A DNA stretch of 64,000 nucleotides from Gordonia jacobaea (GTDB lineage Bacteria; Actinomycetota; Actinomycetes; Mycobacteriales; Mycobacteriaceae): NCBI RefSeq assembly GCF_001186365.1, contig NZ_LDTZ01000016.1:310001-374000 (forward strand). The letters are read 5' to 3'. Of the stretch, positions 27,808 to 36,769 are shown piece after piece; within the stretch, counting starts at the first letter, position 1; each line of letters starts with the position of its first letter. A program made the translations under genes and the position numbers. The notes under the pieces are model-generated. The model did no database searches, was not told the DNA's origin, and saw only the letters and a program-made list of their open reading frames with translations.

Positions 27808-30800
27808 CTAGTCCAGCGACGCGCGCGCGATAGCGATCACCTCGTCCTCGGTGGGCGGACTCTGCGGGTGGTAACTCAGGCACAGCGGGGTGTCGACTTT
27901 GACGAAGCGGCCACCGTCGACCGCGGTGTAGAACGTTCCGGTCGACAGTCGGCCGACGTCGGGGATCGGACTTCCCTTGCTGTTTGCCAACTCCTTGGCA
28001 GCTTCGATCTGGTTTGGGTGGTTAAGCTTTCCGAAGAACTGAGTCGACGCGTTGCCGCTGACGCGGCCGTGGATTCCCTTCGGGGCCTGTGTCGCGAAGA
28101 TCAACCCCAATCCGTACTTGCGCGCCTGCGAAGCGAGCGCCAACGTGCTGTGCGTCGCCGTCGTGACGCCCTGCGACGGTGCGTAGTTCTGCGCCTCGTC
28201 CATCACCAAGATGCCGCCAAGGGGGCGATCGGAGGCAGGGTGCTTCTTGATCCACGCGAACAACGACATTTGCAGTTGCCCGACGAAGTTCGCGACCCGG
28301 GACTCACTTCCGAGTCCCGCGAGGTTGATGACCGACACACGGGCGCGATAGCCCGACGATGGGGTGAGCAGCACACCCGGGTCGGCGGGTGTCGCGGCTT
28401 CGTCCAGCAATGGATCGTTGGCCATCGACGCCTTCAGATTCTCCGCCAAATCGATCGCGAGGCGCGGAGCGTCGGCGAGATTCGACACCCCGTCGGGTAG
28501 TTCGGACAGCAATGCGACGAAGGACAGCAGGCTTCCGCCGCCGCGGCGACCGAAGTACACCATCGCTTGTCGCAACACCGCCTCAGAGCGTGATGCGCGC
28601 GCGCCGCGTTCGGTGGGGCGCGCCTTCGGGAGGAGCGCGCCGACGGCAGAGTCGACCGCCGCGAAAAACTCATCGGAATCGGTTTCCAGCGAGGCGAATT
28701 CGGGCAGCGGACGAAAACTCAACGGTCGACCAGAGCGCCGCCCGGGGGTGAACACAACAACCTCTGTGTCGGCGAAATAGCGGTCGGCCGCCTCGCGGTC
28801 GGTTGGACTCCAATCTCGCGTACCTTCTGGCCAGGGCATCCCGAGTCGTGCGAGGTCATTGTTGATGTCGAGGACGATTGACGAAACACCTTGCAGGGCC
28901 GCCTCTTCGACGATCCGTCGAATGAGAACGGTCTTTCCGGAACCGGAACCAGCGAAGATAGCGGCGTGCTTGCGGAGTGACTCCAAGGGCGTCTCGACAG
29001 GTTGGCCGTCGACTGATCGAACGCCAATCGGCAGCACGTCGACAGCGCGTTGATCACCGGACGAACGCGACTCTGTGACAACAGGACTCGCCTCGTCAGG
29101 GGTGATCGCTGCTGGAGAGAATGCGTCGGTTTTTGCTGCGTGGGCTCCCGATGATGCACCCTTCGGTGTCTCGGCTTTCGGTGTTTCGACCTCCGGCGTC
29201 TCGACGCTTGTGGCCACAGCCTTGGTCAAACCGGGTGTGAGAATTTCTGAGAGGAAGCCGATCTCGGCTGCCGGAGCACGATCGACGATCCAGTCGTGCA
29301 ACTGCGCTGGTCGCTCAGAACGCAACTGCGCCAATGCCATGAGGCGTCGGATGTCGTCGTCTGGCCAGGCGATCACCCGGCCGCCGCGCCGATGCAGTTC
29401 ATCGACCAACTGTGCGGTCTTGGGTCCCGTCGGCCACGGCTGGCGCCTGAGCACCACCAGGGTGCGCTCGACCTCGCCGAGGCTGAGCCCAGAGGCGATA
29501 TTGGCATTGGTGAGGCGGGATTGCACCGCACGGGGATGTGTGGCGGCAAGAGCGCGGAAGCTCCATGACTCTCCGGACTCCGTCGCCGGATCGATGACAT
29601 GACTGATTCGCCCATGCAGCAGAGCTTTTGCCCCCGGCTTGGGGTCCTGATGCCACTTCCCGGCTTCATCGGGTAGCGCTTCGATCCATGCGCCGAGCCC
29701 GGCCTGCAGCAGGTCAGGAACGATGACATCCTCTGTGGTGTGGTCAAGCGCGACGGCAGGGTCGGCTTGCTCGACCAACTCGCGATAGCGCTTCTCGATC
29801 GCGCCGACATCTGTTGTCGCCACGAGCGTATCGCTCCCGGAAGGGACGTCGGTCGACTGCTCACGAGCGGTGTCGTTGGCTTCGCGTGTTGGCGTATCGG
29901 TGTCGTTCAATGTTGTGATCGACGCGAACGTGCCGCTGCGCAGCATCGCCGCAACCTGCCGGTCGACGGCCATCATCAGTTCGCGCGGGGTATATCGCTG
30001 TGCATCGGTGAGCGCGATATCGTCGACAGGCCAATGTGGCTGGGGTGGCGTGAAGTTGATCTGGGCGAAACCCGGTGCGAAACGCTTGGCGAGGAGCTCA
30101 CGCGCGAAGTCGGCCGATGACGGCCGTTGCAGCATCGGTGGTTTGCGGAAGCGTTCGACTGCGGAGCGCATCACCCTGCTCTCGAGGTGTTCCCAAGCCG
30201 CCGTGATGCTCGAGACAACAGTGGTCGTCCGACTCATATTCTCGCGCAAGGCCATCAAGCCGTGAGCCACCTGGTTCACGACGGAATTCTCGTCAGCGGA
30301 GGTCGACCATCCCGCTTCGATGAGCGTGTCGATCTGGTCGACGCCCAGAACTGCCGCGGCGTCGAACGCGACTATGCGGGAGATGTTCTGGACCATTTCT
30401 TGGTAGCCGAGGGTCGCGTTGCGGATACCCCACTCGGCCAACTCGTCTACGTCGTCGACATCAAGGTGCAGAAAAGCCTCACCGAGGTCCCTCGCGTCGT
30501 AGTCCTGTGAGGCGGTCAGTACCAGCGCGCGCAAGATGTGCTGCGACCGTCGCCGATGGGGGTGACGCCGATACACGCCCGCCACGAACTCTTCGAGTGC
30601 CGGCACTGTGAGCGTCGCTTCACCGACGACTGCTGCCCGTGTTGACTCCGACACGTCGGCTTCTCGGGCGAGGTGGTCGAGGAGTTGCGCGAGCTGTGTC
30701 GGATGTGTCGGGCTGGGGCGATTGAGACTCTCGAGCACAGCGACCGTGACCGACTTCCAGAAGTCGCTGCCGTCGAGCAATCTCACCAAAAAGAAGTAGC

Positions 30801-31059
30801 CGCCGTGCTGCTGTACGCGTTGACGGATCTGCCCGAGAAGGTGCGTCTTGCCCGAGCCCGCTACGCCGCGGATCACCACGCCGATGGGGCTGGCTGACTC
30901 CGACCGCTGAGCGTCGGCGAAACTACGCATCGTCTCGTCGGCGACCTGCTCGTGCAAGCCGGCTACGTGATAGGTGCCTGACGTGCCCCATACGTCGTCG
31001 GGGGTGTCGGCCCAGTCGAGTCGGATCGACTCGAGTGCCTGGCGAATGTCGTTGTCCAT
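27808..31059 (-). CDS. HerA-like dual ATPase (AAA domain plus HerA/DUF87-type translocase)
   Basis: 1,083 residues with two P-loop modules. The N-terminal module has Walker A GVAGSGKTHLL at about 65-75, a probable AAA/STAND ATPase. The middle contains DNA-binding-like or regulatory segments, including MVEQAD-type helices and a linker rich in ETPE repeats (VETPEVETPKAETPK). The C-terminal module is HerA-like: Walker A FAGSGSGKTVLIRR near 700 and Walker B ILVMDEAQNYAPS near 955, followed by FATQAPKGIHGRV, the sensor segment of hexameric DNA translocases. The start follows AGGAGG and lies on the last base of the wHTH stop. Third gene of an overlapping operon with a DUF559-type nuclease. HerA-nuclease pairs are known in anti-phage systems; this combination I cannot name. 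Confidence 0.85.
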   Translation of the reverse strand: MDNDIRQALESIRLDWADTPDDVWGTSGTYHVAGLHEQVADETMRSFADAQRSESASPIGVVIRGVAGSGKTHLLGQIRQRVQQHGGYFFLVRLLDGSDFWKSVTVAVLESLNRPSPTHPTQLAQLLDHLAREADVSESTRAAVVGEATLTVPALEEFVAGVYRRHPHRRRSQHILRALVLTASQDYDARDLGEAFLHLDVDDVDELAEWGIRNATLGYQEMVQNISRIVAFDAAAVLGVDQIDTLIEAGWSTSADENSVVNQVAHGLMALRENMSRTTTVVSSITAAWEHLESRVMRSAVERFRKPPMLQRPSSADFARELLAKRFAPGFAQINFTPPQPHWPVDDIALTDAQRYTPRELMMAVDRQVAAMLRSGTFASITTLNDTDTPTREANDTAREQSTDVPSGSDTLVATTDVGAIEKRYRELVEQADPAVALDHTTEDVIVPDLLQAGLGAWIEALPDEAGKWHQDPKPGAKALLHGRISHVIDPATESGESWSFRALAATHPRAVQSRLTNANIASGLSLGEVERTLVVLRRQPWPTGPKTAQLVDELHRRGGRVIAWPDDDIRRLMALAQLRSERPAQLHDWIVDRAPAAEIGFLSEILTPGLTKAVATSVETPEVETPKAETPKGASSGAHAAKTDAFSPAAITPDEASPVVTESRSSGDQRAVDVLPIGVRSVDGQPVETPLESLRKHAAIFAGSGSGKTVLIRRIVEEAALQGVSSIVLDINNDLARLGMPWPEGTRDWSPTDREAADRYFADTEVVVFTPGRRSGRPLSFRPLPEFASLETDSDEFFAAVDSAVGALLPKARPTERGARASRSEAVLRQAMVYFGRRGGGSLLSFVALLSELPDGVSNLADAPRLAIDLAENLKASMANDPLLDEAATPADPGVLLTPSSGYRARVSVINLAGLGSESRVANFVGQLQMSLFAWIKKHPASDRPLGGILVMDEAQNYAPSQGVTTATHSTLALASQARKYGLGLIFATQAPKGIHGRVSGNASTQFFGKLNHPNQIEAAKELANSKGSPIPDVGRLSTGTFYTAVDGGRFVKVDTPLCLSYHPQSPPTEDEVIAIARASLD

Positions 31060-31712
31060 CAGTCCTCCTCGACTGCGAACAGGTGGCACGGTTGCGTGCC
31101 GACCACCACAGCGGCTGCTCGGTCAGCCTCGCTGAGACGGGCGCGGTCGTCCTGAGGGATCAGACTGACGCCCGGGCGGTCCTGCAAGACGAGGATCGCA
31201 GCGTTGAACTCGGAATGGCCGACGTCAGGTAGCGCCGAACGGAGTGCTGCGACGTCGACGAGCGCGCCGCGCTGATGAGCCAGCGACTTGTATGTGGCGA
31301 CGATGCGGGCGCCGATGTTCGCGGCCTTCGACGACGCGGGCGGCGCGGCCTCGACGACGGGGCGCGGACGGCCGAAGACTTCGTACAGTCGGAAGTCTTC
31401 GGCGTCGAGATGACGCCCGATTGCGTTGAGGACGGCATACAGCGCGCGGATCGGGGGCAACGAGCGGTCCGGCGGCCCTGCACGCAATTCGTCTGCACAC
31501 CAAGCCCACCCGCGGTCGGTGAGCGAGTGGTAGAGCGCATTGCGCTCGCCTTTGCGCGACTCGATCAGGCCGTGTTCGGTCAACTTCTGTCGTCCAGGCT
31601 TGTCGAGGTTGGGGCCCAGCTCGCGTAGGCGAGGAGTCGACACCTCCGTGGACTCCGCCATGAGGACGAAGAGCACCGCGCTTTGGCTCGGTGTCAGCTT
31701 CGGGTGGTCCAC
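31059..31712 (-). CDS. Winged-helix protein of the HerA operon
   Basis: 217 residues. The N-terminal 75 residues form a winged-helix fold (LTPSQSAVLFVLMAES, LRELGPNLDKPGRQKLTEHGLI, YHSLTDRGWAWC), resembling MarR/PadR-type or domain-swapped wHTH modules. The C-terminal half, with IGARIVATYKSLAHQRGALVDVAALRSALPDVG, looks like a second helical domain with a possible further winged helix. The start is GTG 31712 with AAGGAG upstream; it overlaps the nuclease gene by 19 bp and its stop by one base with the ATPase, so the three are tightly coupled. Could be a DNA-recognition subunit or autoregulator. Confidence 0.75.
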   Translation of the reverse strand: MDHPKLTPSQSAVLFVLMAESTEVSTPRLRELGPNLDKPGRQKLTEHGLIESRKGERNALYHSLTDRGWAWCADELRAGPPDRSLPPIRALYAVLNAIGRHLDAEDFRLYEVFGRPRPVVEAAPPASSKAANIGARIVATYKSLAHQRGALVDVAALRSALPDVGHSEFNAAILVLQDRPGVSLIPQDDRARLSEADRAAAVVVGTQPCHLFAVEED

Positions 31713-32776
31713 TGTGACTCCTTCAGATGAGGTCCAGGTGCAGTAGGCGAGCTGGGTGTCGGATGGTGATGGGTGAGAACTTCGCGCAGTTCCGCTACGA
31801 CTGACGACGTGTCGCCAAGAACCTGTTCGTTGGTGTAGCGGAGCACTACGTAGCCGTGCCGCTGCAGCATATTGTCGCGGCGACGGTCACGCGCGTACTT
31901 GTCGGCTCGACGATGGTCCGGGCCATCGACTTCGACGATGACTCGCGCATCCGGCCACAGAACGTCGACTCTTGCGACTCCCGACAATGCGGTGAGATCG
32001 GTGGGGCAGCGATTCCAGAGGCGTCCCGCTGACCAACTATGTTGGGCCAGTGCGTATTCGAGCGCCTGCTCCGCAGCGCTGTGTGGAGCGGGAGCGCCCG
32101 TCGGTCGGGAGACGATCAATATCGGTCGCAACGGGTCGGTCGGGACGGGCGCGGTGGATGAGGCAATCCCGAGGCGCAGCACAGGTACCCGGCGCACCTC
32201 GGGTAATGCGTCGGCGGTGAGCCAGACGGTCATGTTGGCATGCTCCGCGAGCCACGCACACGCCGATGCCGCGGTTCGCTGCGCATCATGGGAGAGCGCG
32301 CTGCTTGCGCGAACGGCAAGCACCACCTCGGGCCGACCGTAGAAGTGGCGTAGCAATGCGACCAACACGGCAGCCCGTTGTTCAGGAATCGCCGACGGCG
32401 TCGTGCGTTCGTTGGCGGCGCCCGCCCGCGCGAGCGGTACAACCACAGCGGTCGACAGGCCGACGTCGGTACACAGCCGCCGGGCCAGCGTCTCTGCGTC
32501 GTCGACGTCGAGTTGCTCTCCGGTTGACCTGCCCGGTAGCCAGGCGGGAAACAAGGTGATGAGCGCGGATTCGAGTGCCTCGAGGATCTCGGTGGCGACC
32601 TGCCGTGCAGTTCGTTCGTCAGGGCCGCGGTAATCCAAGATCACCGGCAGTTCGGGCGCTACGGCTTCAGCGAAGTCGTCGATTGCCGGGCCGTATACGT
32701 CCGCGAGGCGGACTACGCGTCCGGGACGGATCGCGTGGCCGAACGGTGGCGGCGTATCACTGTCGGCGTGAGTCAT
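31694..32776 (-). CDS. Protein with C-terminal DUF559-type (PD-(D/E)XK) nuclease domain
   Basis: 360 residues. The last ~115 residues match the DUF559/Vsr-like endonuclease pattern: VARVDVLWPDARVIVEVDGPDHRR..., with Asp and Glu-x-Asp active-site candidates, KYARDRRRDNMLQRHGYVVLRY and a terminal helix. The N-terminal ~240 residues are unrecognised; they contain ILDYRGPDERTARQVATEILEAL and a block (RHFYGRPEVVLAVRASSALS) that looks like a degenerate nucleotide-binding core. ATG 32776 is the only good start. It is first in the nuclease-wHTH-HerA unit, suggesting that nuclease action is directed by the translocase. Confidence 0.8.
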   Translation of the reverse strand: MTHADSDTPPPFGHAIRPGRVVRLADVYGPAIDDFAEAVAPELPVILDYRGPDERTARQVATEILEALESALITLFPAWLPGRSTGEQLDVDDAETLARRLCTDVGLSTAVVVPLARAGAANERTTPSAIPEQRAAVLVALLRHFYGRPEVVLAVRASSALSHDAQRTAASACAWLAEHANMTVWLTADALPEVRRVPVLRLGIASSTAPVPTDPLRPILIVSRPTGAPAPHSAAEQALEYALAQHSWSAGRLWNRCPTDLTALSGVARVDVLWPDARVIVEVDGPDHRRADKYARDRRRDNMLQRHGYVVLRYTNEQVLGDTSSVVAELREVLTHHHPTPSSPTAPGPHLKESQWTTRS

Positions 32777-32856
32777 CGGACGTGAATATAGCCTCCACCA
32801 CCGACTGGTGTGCGATGTGGCGGTGCGCTCGGTGACCGCCGCCGACGCGGCCTGGC

Positions 32857-33606
32857 TCAGCCAGCCGCCCGCTCGACGGTGAGGAGGCTCTCGGCGCTGT
32901 GTTCGGCGCGGTAGGCCGCCTCGCCGCCGCGGACTCCGAACAGGCGCTTGCTCCAGATGAGCCAGACCACCGCGGCGACGTTGATCGCGAGCAGCAGCAC
33001 CTTGAACACGGTCACCTTCTCGACGAGTTCGTAGACCTCGAGCGGGATGAAGATGCTGGTGACGATCACCGCGAAGTACTCGCCCCAGCGTTTGGCGAAC
33101 CACAAGCCGTACGCCTCGACGAACTGGCTGATTCCGTAGGCGAGCAGCGCACAGCCGACGAGCACGATGGTCGCCGTCGACAACGTGGTTGCCTTCTCGA
33201 TCCACTGCACGACCTTGGAGTCGTCGATGTTCCAGCCGATCTGGTCGGCGATCGGTTTGAGGAGCGGCATCTCGGCGTCGAACTTCTCGTGCAGAGTCTG
33301 TTGGCTGTTGCGCAGCTCGATCACGAATATGCCTGCGATGACGAGAAAGACTCCGCGGATCAGGCGCTCGACGGCCAGCAGTCGCATGATGATCAGGTCG
33401 CGCAGCAACCGACCGCGCGGAACCTCCGGCGCCTGGTCGGCGGGACCGCTGCTGCGTGGTGAGCCGACGGCGTAATCGCCGCAGCGCAAGCACCGCCACG
33501 CGTCGCCGACGCTGGTCTCGGTGTGCAGGTGATCGGCGAGGTCGGACTCGTCGGGACGATAGGTCTCGTGGCCGCGTAGGCCGCAGGAGATCAGTTCCCA
33601 ATTCAC
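32857..33606 (-). CDS. DUF2127-type membrane protein with zinc-ribbon-like N-terminus
   Basis: 249 residues. The N-terminus has a Cys/His set (SCGLRGH and WRCLRCGDYAVG) that may bind zinc. It is followed by four predicted helices: one around 95-112 (VFLVIAGIFVIELRN) and three in the second half (TIVLVGCALLAYGISQFVEAYGLWFAKRWGEYFAVIVTS and on). The AYGLWFAKRWGEYFAVI segment is typical of DUF2127. Function unknown. It lies upstream of the nuclease operon in the same direction, with an 80-bp gap. Confidence 0.8.
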   Translation of the reverse strand: MNWELISCGLRGHETYRPDESDLADHLHTETSVGDAWRCLRCGDYAVGSPRSSGPADQAPEVPRGRLLRDLIIMRLLAVERLIRGVFLVIAGIFVIELRNSQQTLHEKFDAEMPLLKPIADQIGWNIDDSKVVQWIEKATTLSTATIVLVGCALLAYGISQFVEAYGLWFAKRWGEYFAVIVTSIFIPLEVYELVEKVTVFKVLLLAINVAAVVWLIWSKRLFGVRGGEAAYRAEHSAESLLTVERAAG

Positions 33607-33637
33607 CGCAGCAGCCTAGCCCTCGACGGCAGGCGGG

Positions 33638-34582
33638 TCACGACGCCGCGGCGATCTCACCTGGTTGAGTGACCTCGTCACCGCCGTTGACTCCGACGCT
33701 TGCCGCGTACAGCAGGTCGCGGAAGTCGCCGACGACCGGACGCTCGGGCGACCACACCATCCGAATCCAGGATGTGTGCGGCGCGATGTCGAGATCTACC
33801 GCGACGAGTTGCCCGGCGGCCGACGTACGGCCGATGGCGAACTTCGGGGCCATCACCACTCCGAGGCCGTTTGCCGCCCAACTGAAGGCGACAACGAGGC
33901 TCGGCATGGATTCCATCGGTTCGGGCAGCATGTCCTCGATGCCGAGGTGTGTCGCGCACCGTCGGGGGCCGCTCAGGATGTGCTCGCCGACAAGGTCGGC
34001 GATGGTGAGGCGCTTGTGTCGAGCAAGCGAATGGCCCGAGGCCATCGCGATTGCGGTGGTGACGGGGACCAGGTCGGCGTAGCAGACGTCTGTGCGCTGC
34101 GTCGCCGGCAGGAGCCAGCGGTCGGCCGCGTCGTCGTGCATGTCGAGTACGAGTCCGACGTCGGCGCTGCCCGACGCCACCGCGTCGACGACGCGCGTGG
34201 GGTCACTGAGTGTGTCCACGGCGACGGTACTGCCGGGAACCCGGTTGCCGAACTCGCGCAGAATGCCGGGGATCTGTGTGGCGACCATGTGTTCGGTGCT
34301 CGCGACACGCAGGGGCGCGGTCGTGGCCGCGGCCGTGACGGAACGGCCGAGTCTGGCCCAGCGGTCGAGGAACTCGGGGCCCTGGGCGGCCAGCACGAGT
34401 CCGGCGTCGGTCAGGCGCATCCCGCTCGACGAGCGGTGATATAGCTGCACTCCGAGGACGCGTTCGAGCACCCTGATCTGCTGCGACACCGACGATGGGG
34501 CCAGGTCGAGGGCAGCCGCGGCACCGAGGACAGTGCGATGCTCGGCGACCGCCAGAAAGGTCCGTACGTGTCGGATTTCCAT
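33638..34582 (-). CDS. LysR-family transcriptional regulator
   Basis: 314 residues. An N-terminal winged HTH ([40 protein letters not shown]) is followed by a two-lobed effector domain. ATG 34582 has GAGGAG nine bases upstream and gives the canonical LysR length; the frame is open to 34615. It is divergent from an MFS exporter, the classic arrangement in which the regulator controls the exporter and itself from the shared 175-bp intergenic region. Confidence 0.93.
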   Translation of the reverse strand: MEIRHVRTFLAVAEHRTVLGAAAALDLAPSSVSQQIRVLERVLGVQLYHRSSSGMRLTDAGLVLAAQGPEFLDRWARLGRSVTAAATTAPLRVASTEHMVATQIPGILREFGNRVPGSTVAVDTLSDPTRVVDAVASGSADVGLVLDMHDDAADRWLLPATQRTDVCYADLVPVTTAIAMASGHSLARHKRLTIADLVGEHILSGPRRCATHLGIEDMLPEPMESMPSLVVAFSWAANGLGVVMAPKFAIGRTSAAGQLVAVDLDIAPHTSWIRMVWSPERPVVGDFRDLLYAASVGVNGGDEVTQPGEIAAAS

Positions 34583-34757
34583 GAGTGCTACTCCTCGCTT
34601 GGGGCCGGGAGGCATGACGCATCGGATGGTGTTCGGAAAAACCGCACACTCCCTGCGTCTATTCCGGTCGATCGACGTCGGGCGTCAGCAGCATCCTGAT
34701 GCCGTGCCAACGACAACTCGCGAACCCTCCAGATCACGACGCCGCTCGGGCGAGGTC

Positions 34758-36095
34758 ATGCGTGGTCGCACCATCAGCAACGTCGGGGTCTCGCTCGGCT
34801 ACCTGTTGGTGCTGGTCGACTCGACTGTCCTCAACGTCGCGCTACCGGATATAGCCAGGTCGCTGGGTGGGAGTGTCGCCGGACAACAGTGGGTCGTCAG
34901 CGCCTACCTGGTCACCTTCGGTGCACTGCTGCTGAGTTCCGGGGCGATCGCCGACCGCTATGGCGCCTTGCGCACGTACCGGGTCGGCGTATTTCTCTTC
35001 GTGCTCACGTCCGTGTTGTGCGCTCTCGCTCCGACGCTGCTGATCCTTATCGTCCTGCGCGCATTCCAGGGCGCTGCGGCCGCGCTGATCCCGGGGACGA
35101 CGCTGGCACTCATCGGGAGGATGAATCCAGAACCAGCCGACAGGCACCGCGCGATCGGCCTCTACGCGCTGGTCACCGGGTGCGGTTTCGCGGCAGGTCC
35201 GACCGTCGGTGGAATCCTCATCGCCGCCGGTGGGTGGCGGTGGATCTTCCTGATCAACGTTCCGGTGGGAGTTCTCGCGCTGGCCTGGAGTCGATACTTT
35301 CCGGCTGACCCGAAGGCACGCGACCGCGGTGCCCGACTCGACGTGCGCGGACAGGTACTCGCGGTGGTGTTCTTCGCGCTCGTGGTCGTCGTCATCATCG
35401 AAACGGGGGAGCGATCGCCAATCGCGGCGTGGGCGCTGATCCCGACGGTGTGTGCGGCCGGATTGCTCTACTGGTCGGATCGACGCAGCGCCGCCCCGGC
35501 GATTCCCGTGCGTCTGCTCCGCATCCCGCCGATCCTGCGAGGAACGTTGTACGGCTTCACAATTCAGGTGGTGATGGCGTCGACGCTGTTTGTCGCGAGC
35601 CTGTATCTGATCAACGCACGCGGGTTGTCGCCGTTGGGAGCGGGCCTCGTCCTCATCGCCTACACGTTCGGGCCATGCGTCCTCGGCCCGGTTGTGGGGC
35701 GCGTGGTCGCCGCGCGTGGGCCGCAGTTGCCGGCGTTGCTGGGCCAGTCCGCGGCTGTGGTGGGTTCTGTCGCGATCGCCGCGGTGATGTTCGTCGGCGG
35801 ACCATTGTGGGCGTTGATTGCGACGATGCTGATAGCCGGAGCGGCATTACCGCTGGTGATCGTGCCGATAACCGGGCTCGTCGTAGCGGGTGCTCCTGCG
35901 GGTTCTGCGGGTACGGCAGGCGGCCTGTTCAGTGCGTCGCGTCAACTCGGCGGGGCGTTCGGTGTCGCCGCACTCGGGGCGGTGTTGGCGTCGGTTGGTG
36001 GTGCCGACGGCGCAGCGTGGGCGATGATGGCCGCGGCCGTCGTGGCGGCGATAGCCCTTCTCGGTATGGTCGTACGTCCGCATCGCGTGCGGTGA
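34758..36095 (+). CDS. MFS drug exporter, DHA2 (EmrB/QacA) type
   Basis: 445 residues, about 14 hydrophobic helices. Motif A-like GAIADRYGALRTYRVG and the helix-1 motif LVDSTVLNVALPDIARSLG are diagnostic of DHA2 exporters; motif C-like GCGFAAGPTVGGILIAAGGWRWIFLINVPVG follows. ATG 34758 follows CGAGG and starts 14 residues before helix 1; the frame is open to 34533 but that part would overlap the regulator gene. Probably exports a toxic compound under control of the divergent LysR protein. It ends 261 bp before rpsH, on the same strand. Confidence 0.9.
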   Translation: MRGRTISNVGVSLGYLLVLVDSTVLNVALPDIARSLGGSVAGQQWVVSAYLVTFGALLLSSGAIADRYGALRTYRVGVFLFVLTSVLCALAPTLLILIVLRAFQGAAAALIPGTTLALIGRMNPEPADRHRAIGLYALVTGCGFAAGPTVGGILIAAGGWRWIFLINVPVGVLALAWSRYFPADPKARDRGARLDVRGQVLAVVFFALVVVVIIETGERSPIAAWALIPTVCAAGLLYWSDRRSAAPAIPVRLLRIPPILRGTLYGFTIQVVMASTLFVASLYLINARGLSPLGAGLVLIAYTFGPCVLGPVVGRVVAARGPQLPALLGQSAAVVGSVAIAAVMFVGGPLWALIATMLIAGAALPLVIVPITGLVVAGAPAGSAGTAGGLFSASRQLGGAFGVAALGAVLASVGGADGAAWAMMAAAVVAAIALLGMVVRPHRVR

Positions 36096-36120
36096 CGCAA
36101 AGGTCGCTGCGGCCATCGAT

Positions 36121-36149
36121 TTGGGTCTGGCCAGCCGATTCTCTACACT
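36121..36149 (+). promoter_or_regulatory. Putative promoter of the rpsH block
   Basis: TTGGGT and TACACT with 17-bp spacing, about 200 nt before rpsH. It matches the arrangement seen before rplN and infA and supports independent transcription of the second r-protein block. Confidence 0.55.
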
Positions 36150-36212
36150 AGAACGGTTGCCTGTGCACCTTCGCGTGTCCGCACTCGGGTCACGGCTACA
36201 ACTGAATAGTCT

Positions 36213-36242
36213 CCGGTGCTGGCGAAATGCCAAGGGCACCGG
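36213..36242 (+). promoter_or_regulatory. Leader hairpin upstream of rpsH
   Basis: CCGGTGC-TGGC-GAAAT-GCCA-AGG-GCACCGG folds as a 7-bp helix, a 3-nt bulge (AGG) and a 4-bp helix capped by GAAAT. It lies in the rpsH leader 113 nt before the start. It resembles an r-protein autoregulatory structure, but the ligand is not known. Confidence 0.4.
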
Positions 36243-36340
36243 CGGCGAGAACCTATTCACTATCCACTTCGTGGAAGGCCCACCGCAGGTCACAGGAGAA
36301 ATCCTGACGATCGGCGCTGCATGGGAACCGCTACGAGAAA

Positions 36341-36355
36341 GGTTGACGGTCAACC
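36341..36355 (+). promoter_or_regulatory. Palindrome GGTTGACGGTCAACC abutting the rpsH start codon
   Basis: A perfect 7+1+7 dyad whose last base is directly followed by ATG at 36356 and whose left arm takes in the end of the only Shine-Dalgarno-like sequence (GAGAAAGG). As RNA it can form a 6-bp stem with a CGG loop and could gate rpsH translation. Confidence 0.5.
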
Positions 36356-36754
36356 ATGACCATGACTGACCCGATCGCAGACTTCTTGACACGTCTGCGT
36401 AACGCCAATTCGGCGTTCCATGACGAGGTGACCCTCCCGTCGTCGAAGCTCAAGGTGAACATCGCCGAGATCTTGAAGCGCGAGGGCTACATCACCGATT
36501 ACCGCACCGAAGATGCGGAGGTCGGCAAGAACCTCGTCGTCTCCCTCAAGTACGGCCCCAGCCGTGAGCGCTCCATCGCAGGACTGCGCCGCGTGTCCAA
36601 GCCGGGCCTGCGGGTGTACGCAAAGTCCACCAACCTGCCCAAGGTCCTGGGCGGCCTCGGCGTGGCCATCATCTCCACGTCGTCCGGTCTGCTCACCGAT
36701 CGCCAGGCAGCCAACCAGGGCGTGGGCGGCGAAGTCCTCGCCTACGTCTGGTAA
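36356..36754 (+). CDS. rpsH: 30S ribosomal protein S8
   Basis: 132 residues, the normal length. S8 organises the central domain of 16S rRNA and, in E. coli, is the translational repressor of the spc operon. Sequence runs from [21 protein letters not shown] to the conserved [10 protein letters not shown] and GGEVLAYVW end. The first ATG is used; a second in-frame ATG occurs two codons later. It now heads the second r-protein block, separated from rpsN by 26 kb. Confidence 0.98.
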   Translation: MTMTDPIADFLTRLRNANSAFHDEVTLPSSKLKVNIAEILKREGYITDYRTEDAEVGKNLVVSLKYGPSRERSIAGLRRVSKPGLRVYAKSTNLPKVLGGLGVAIISTSSGLLTDRQAANQGVGGEVLAYVW

Positions 36755-36769
36755 GGGGAGGTAAGCACA

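Noticed and set aside
36121..36369. 82-codon plus-strand frame upstream of rpsH
   Set aside because: Begins at the predicted promoter, overlaps the rpsH start and the leader hairpins, and shows no recognisable family.
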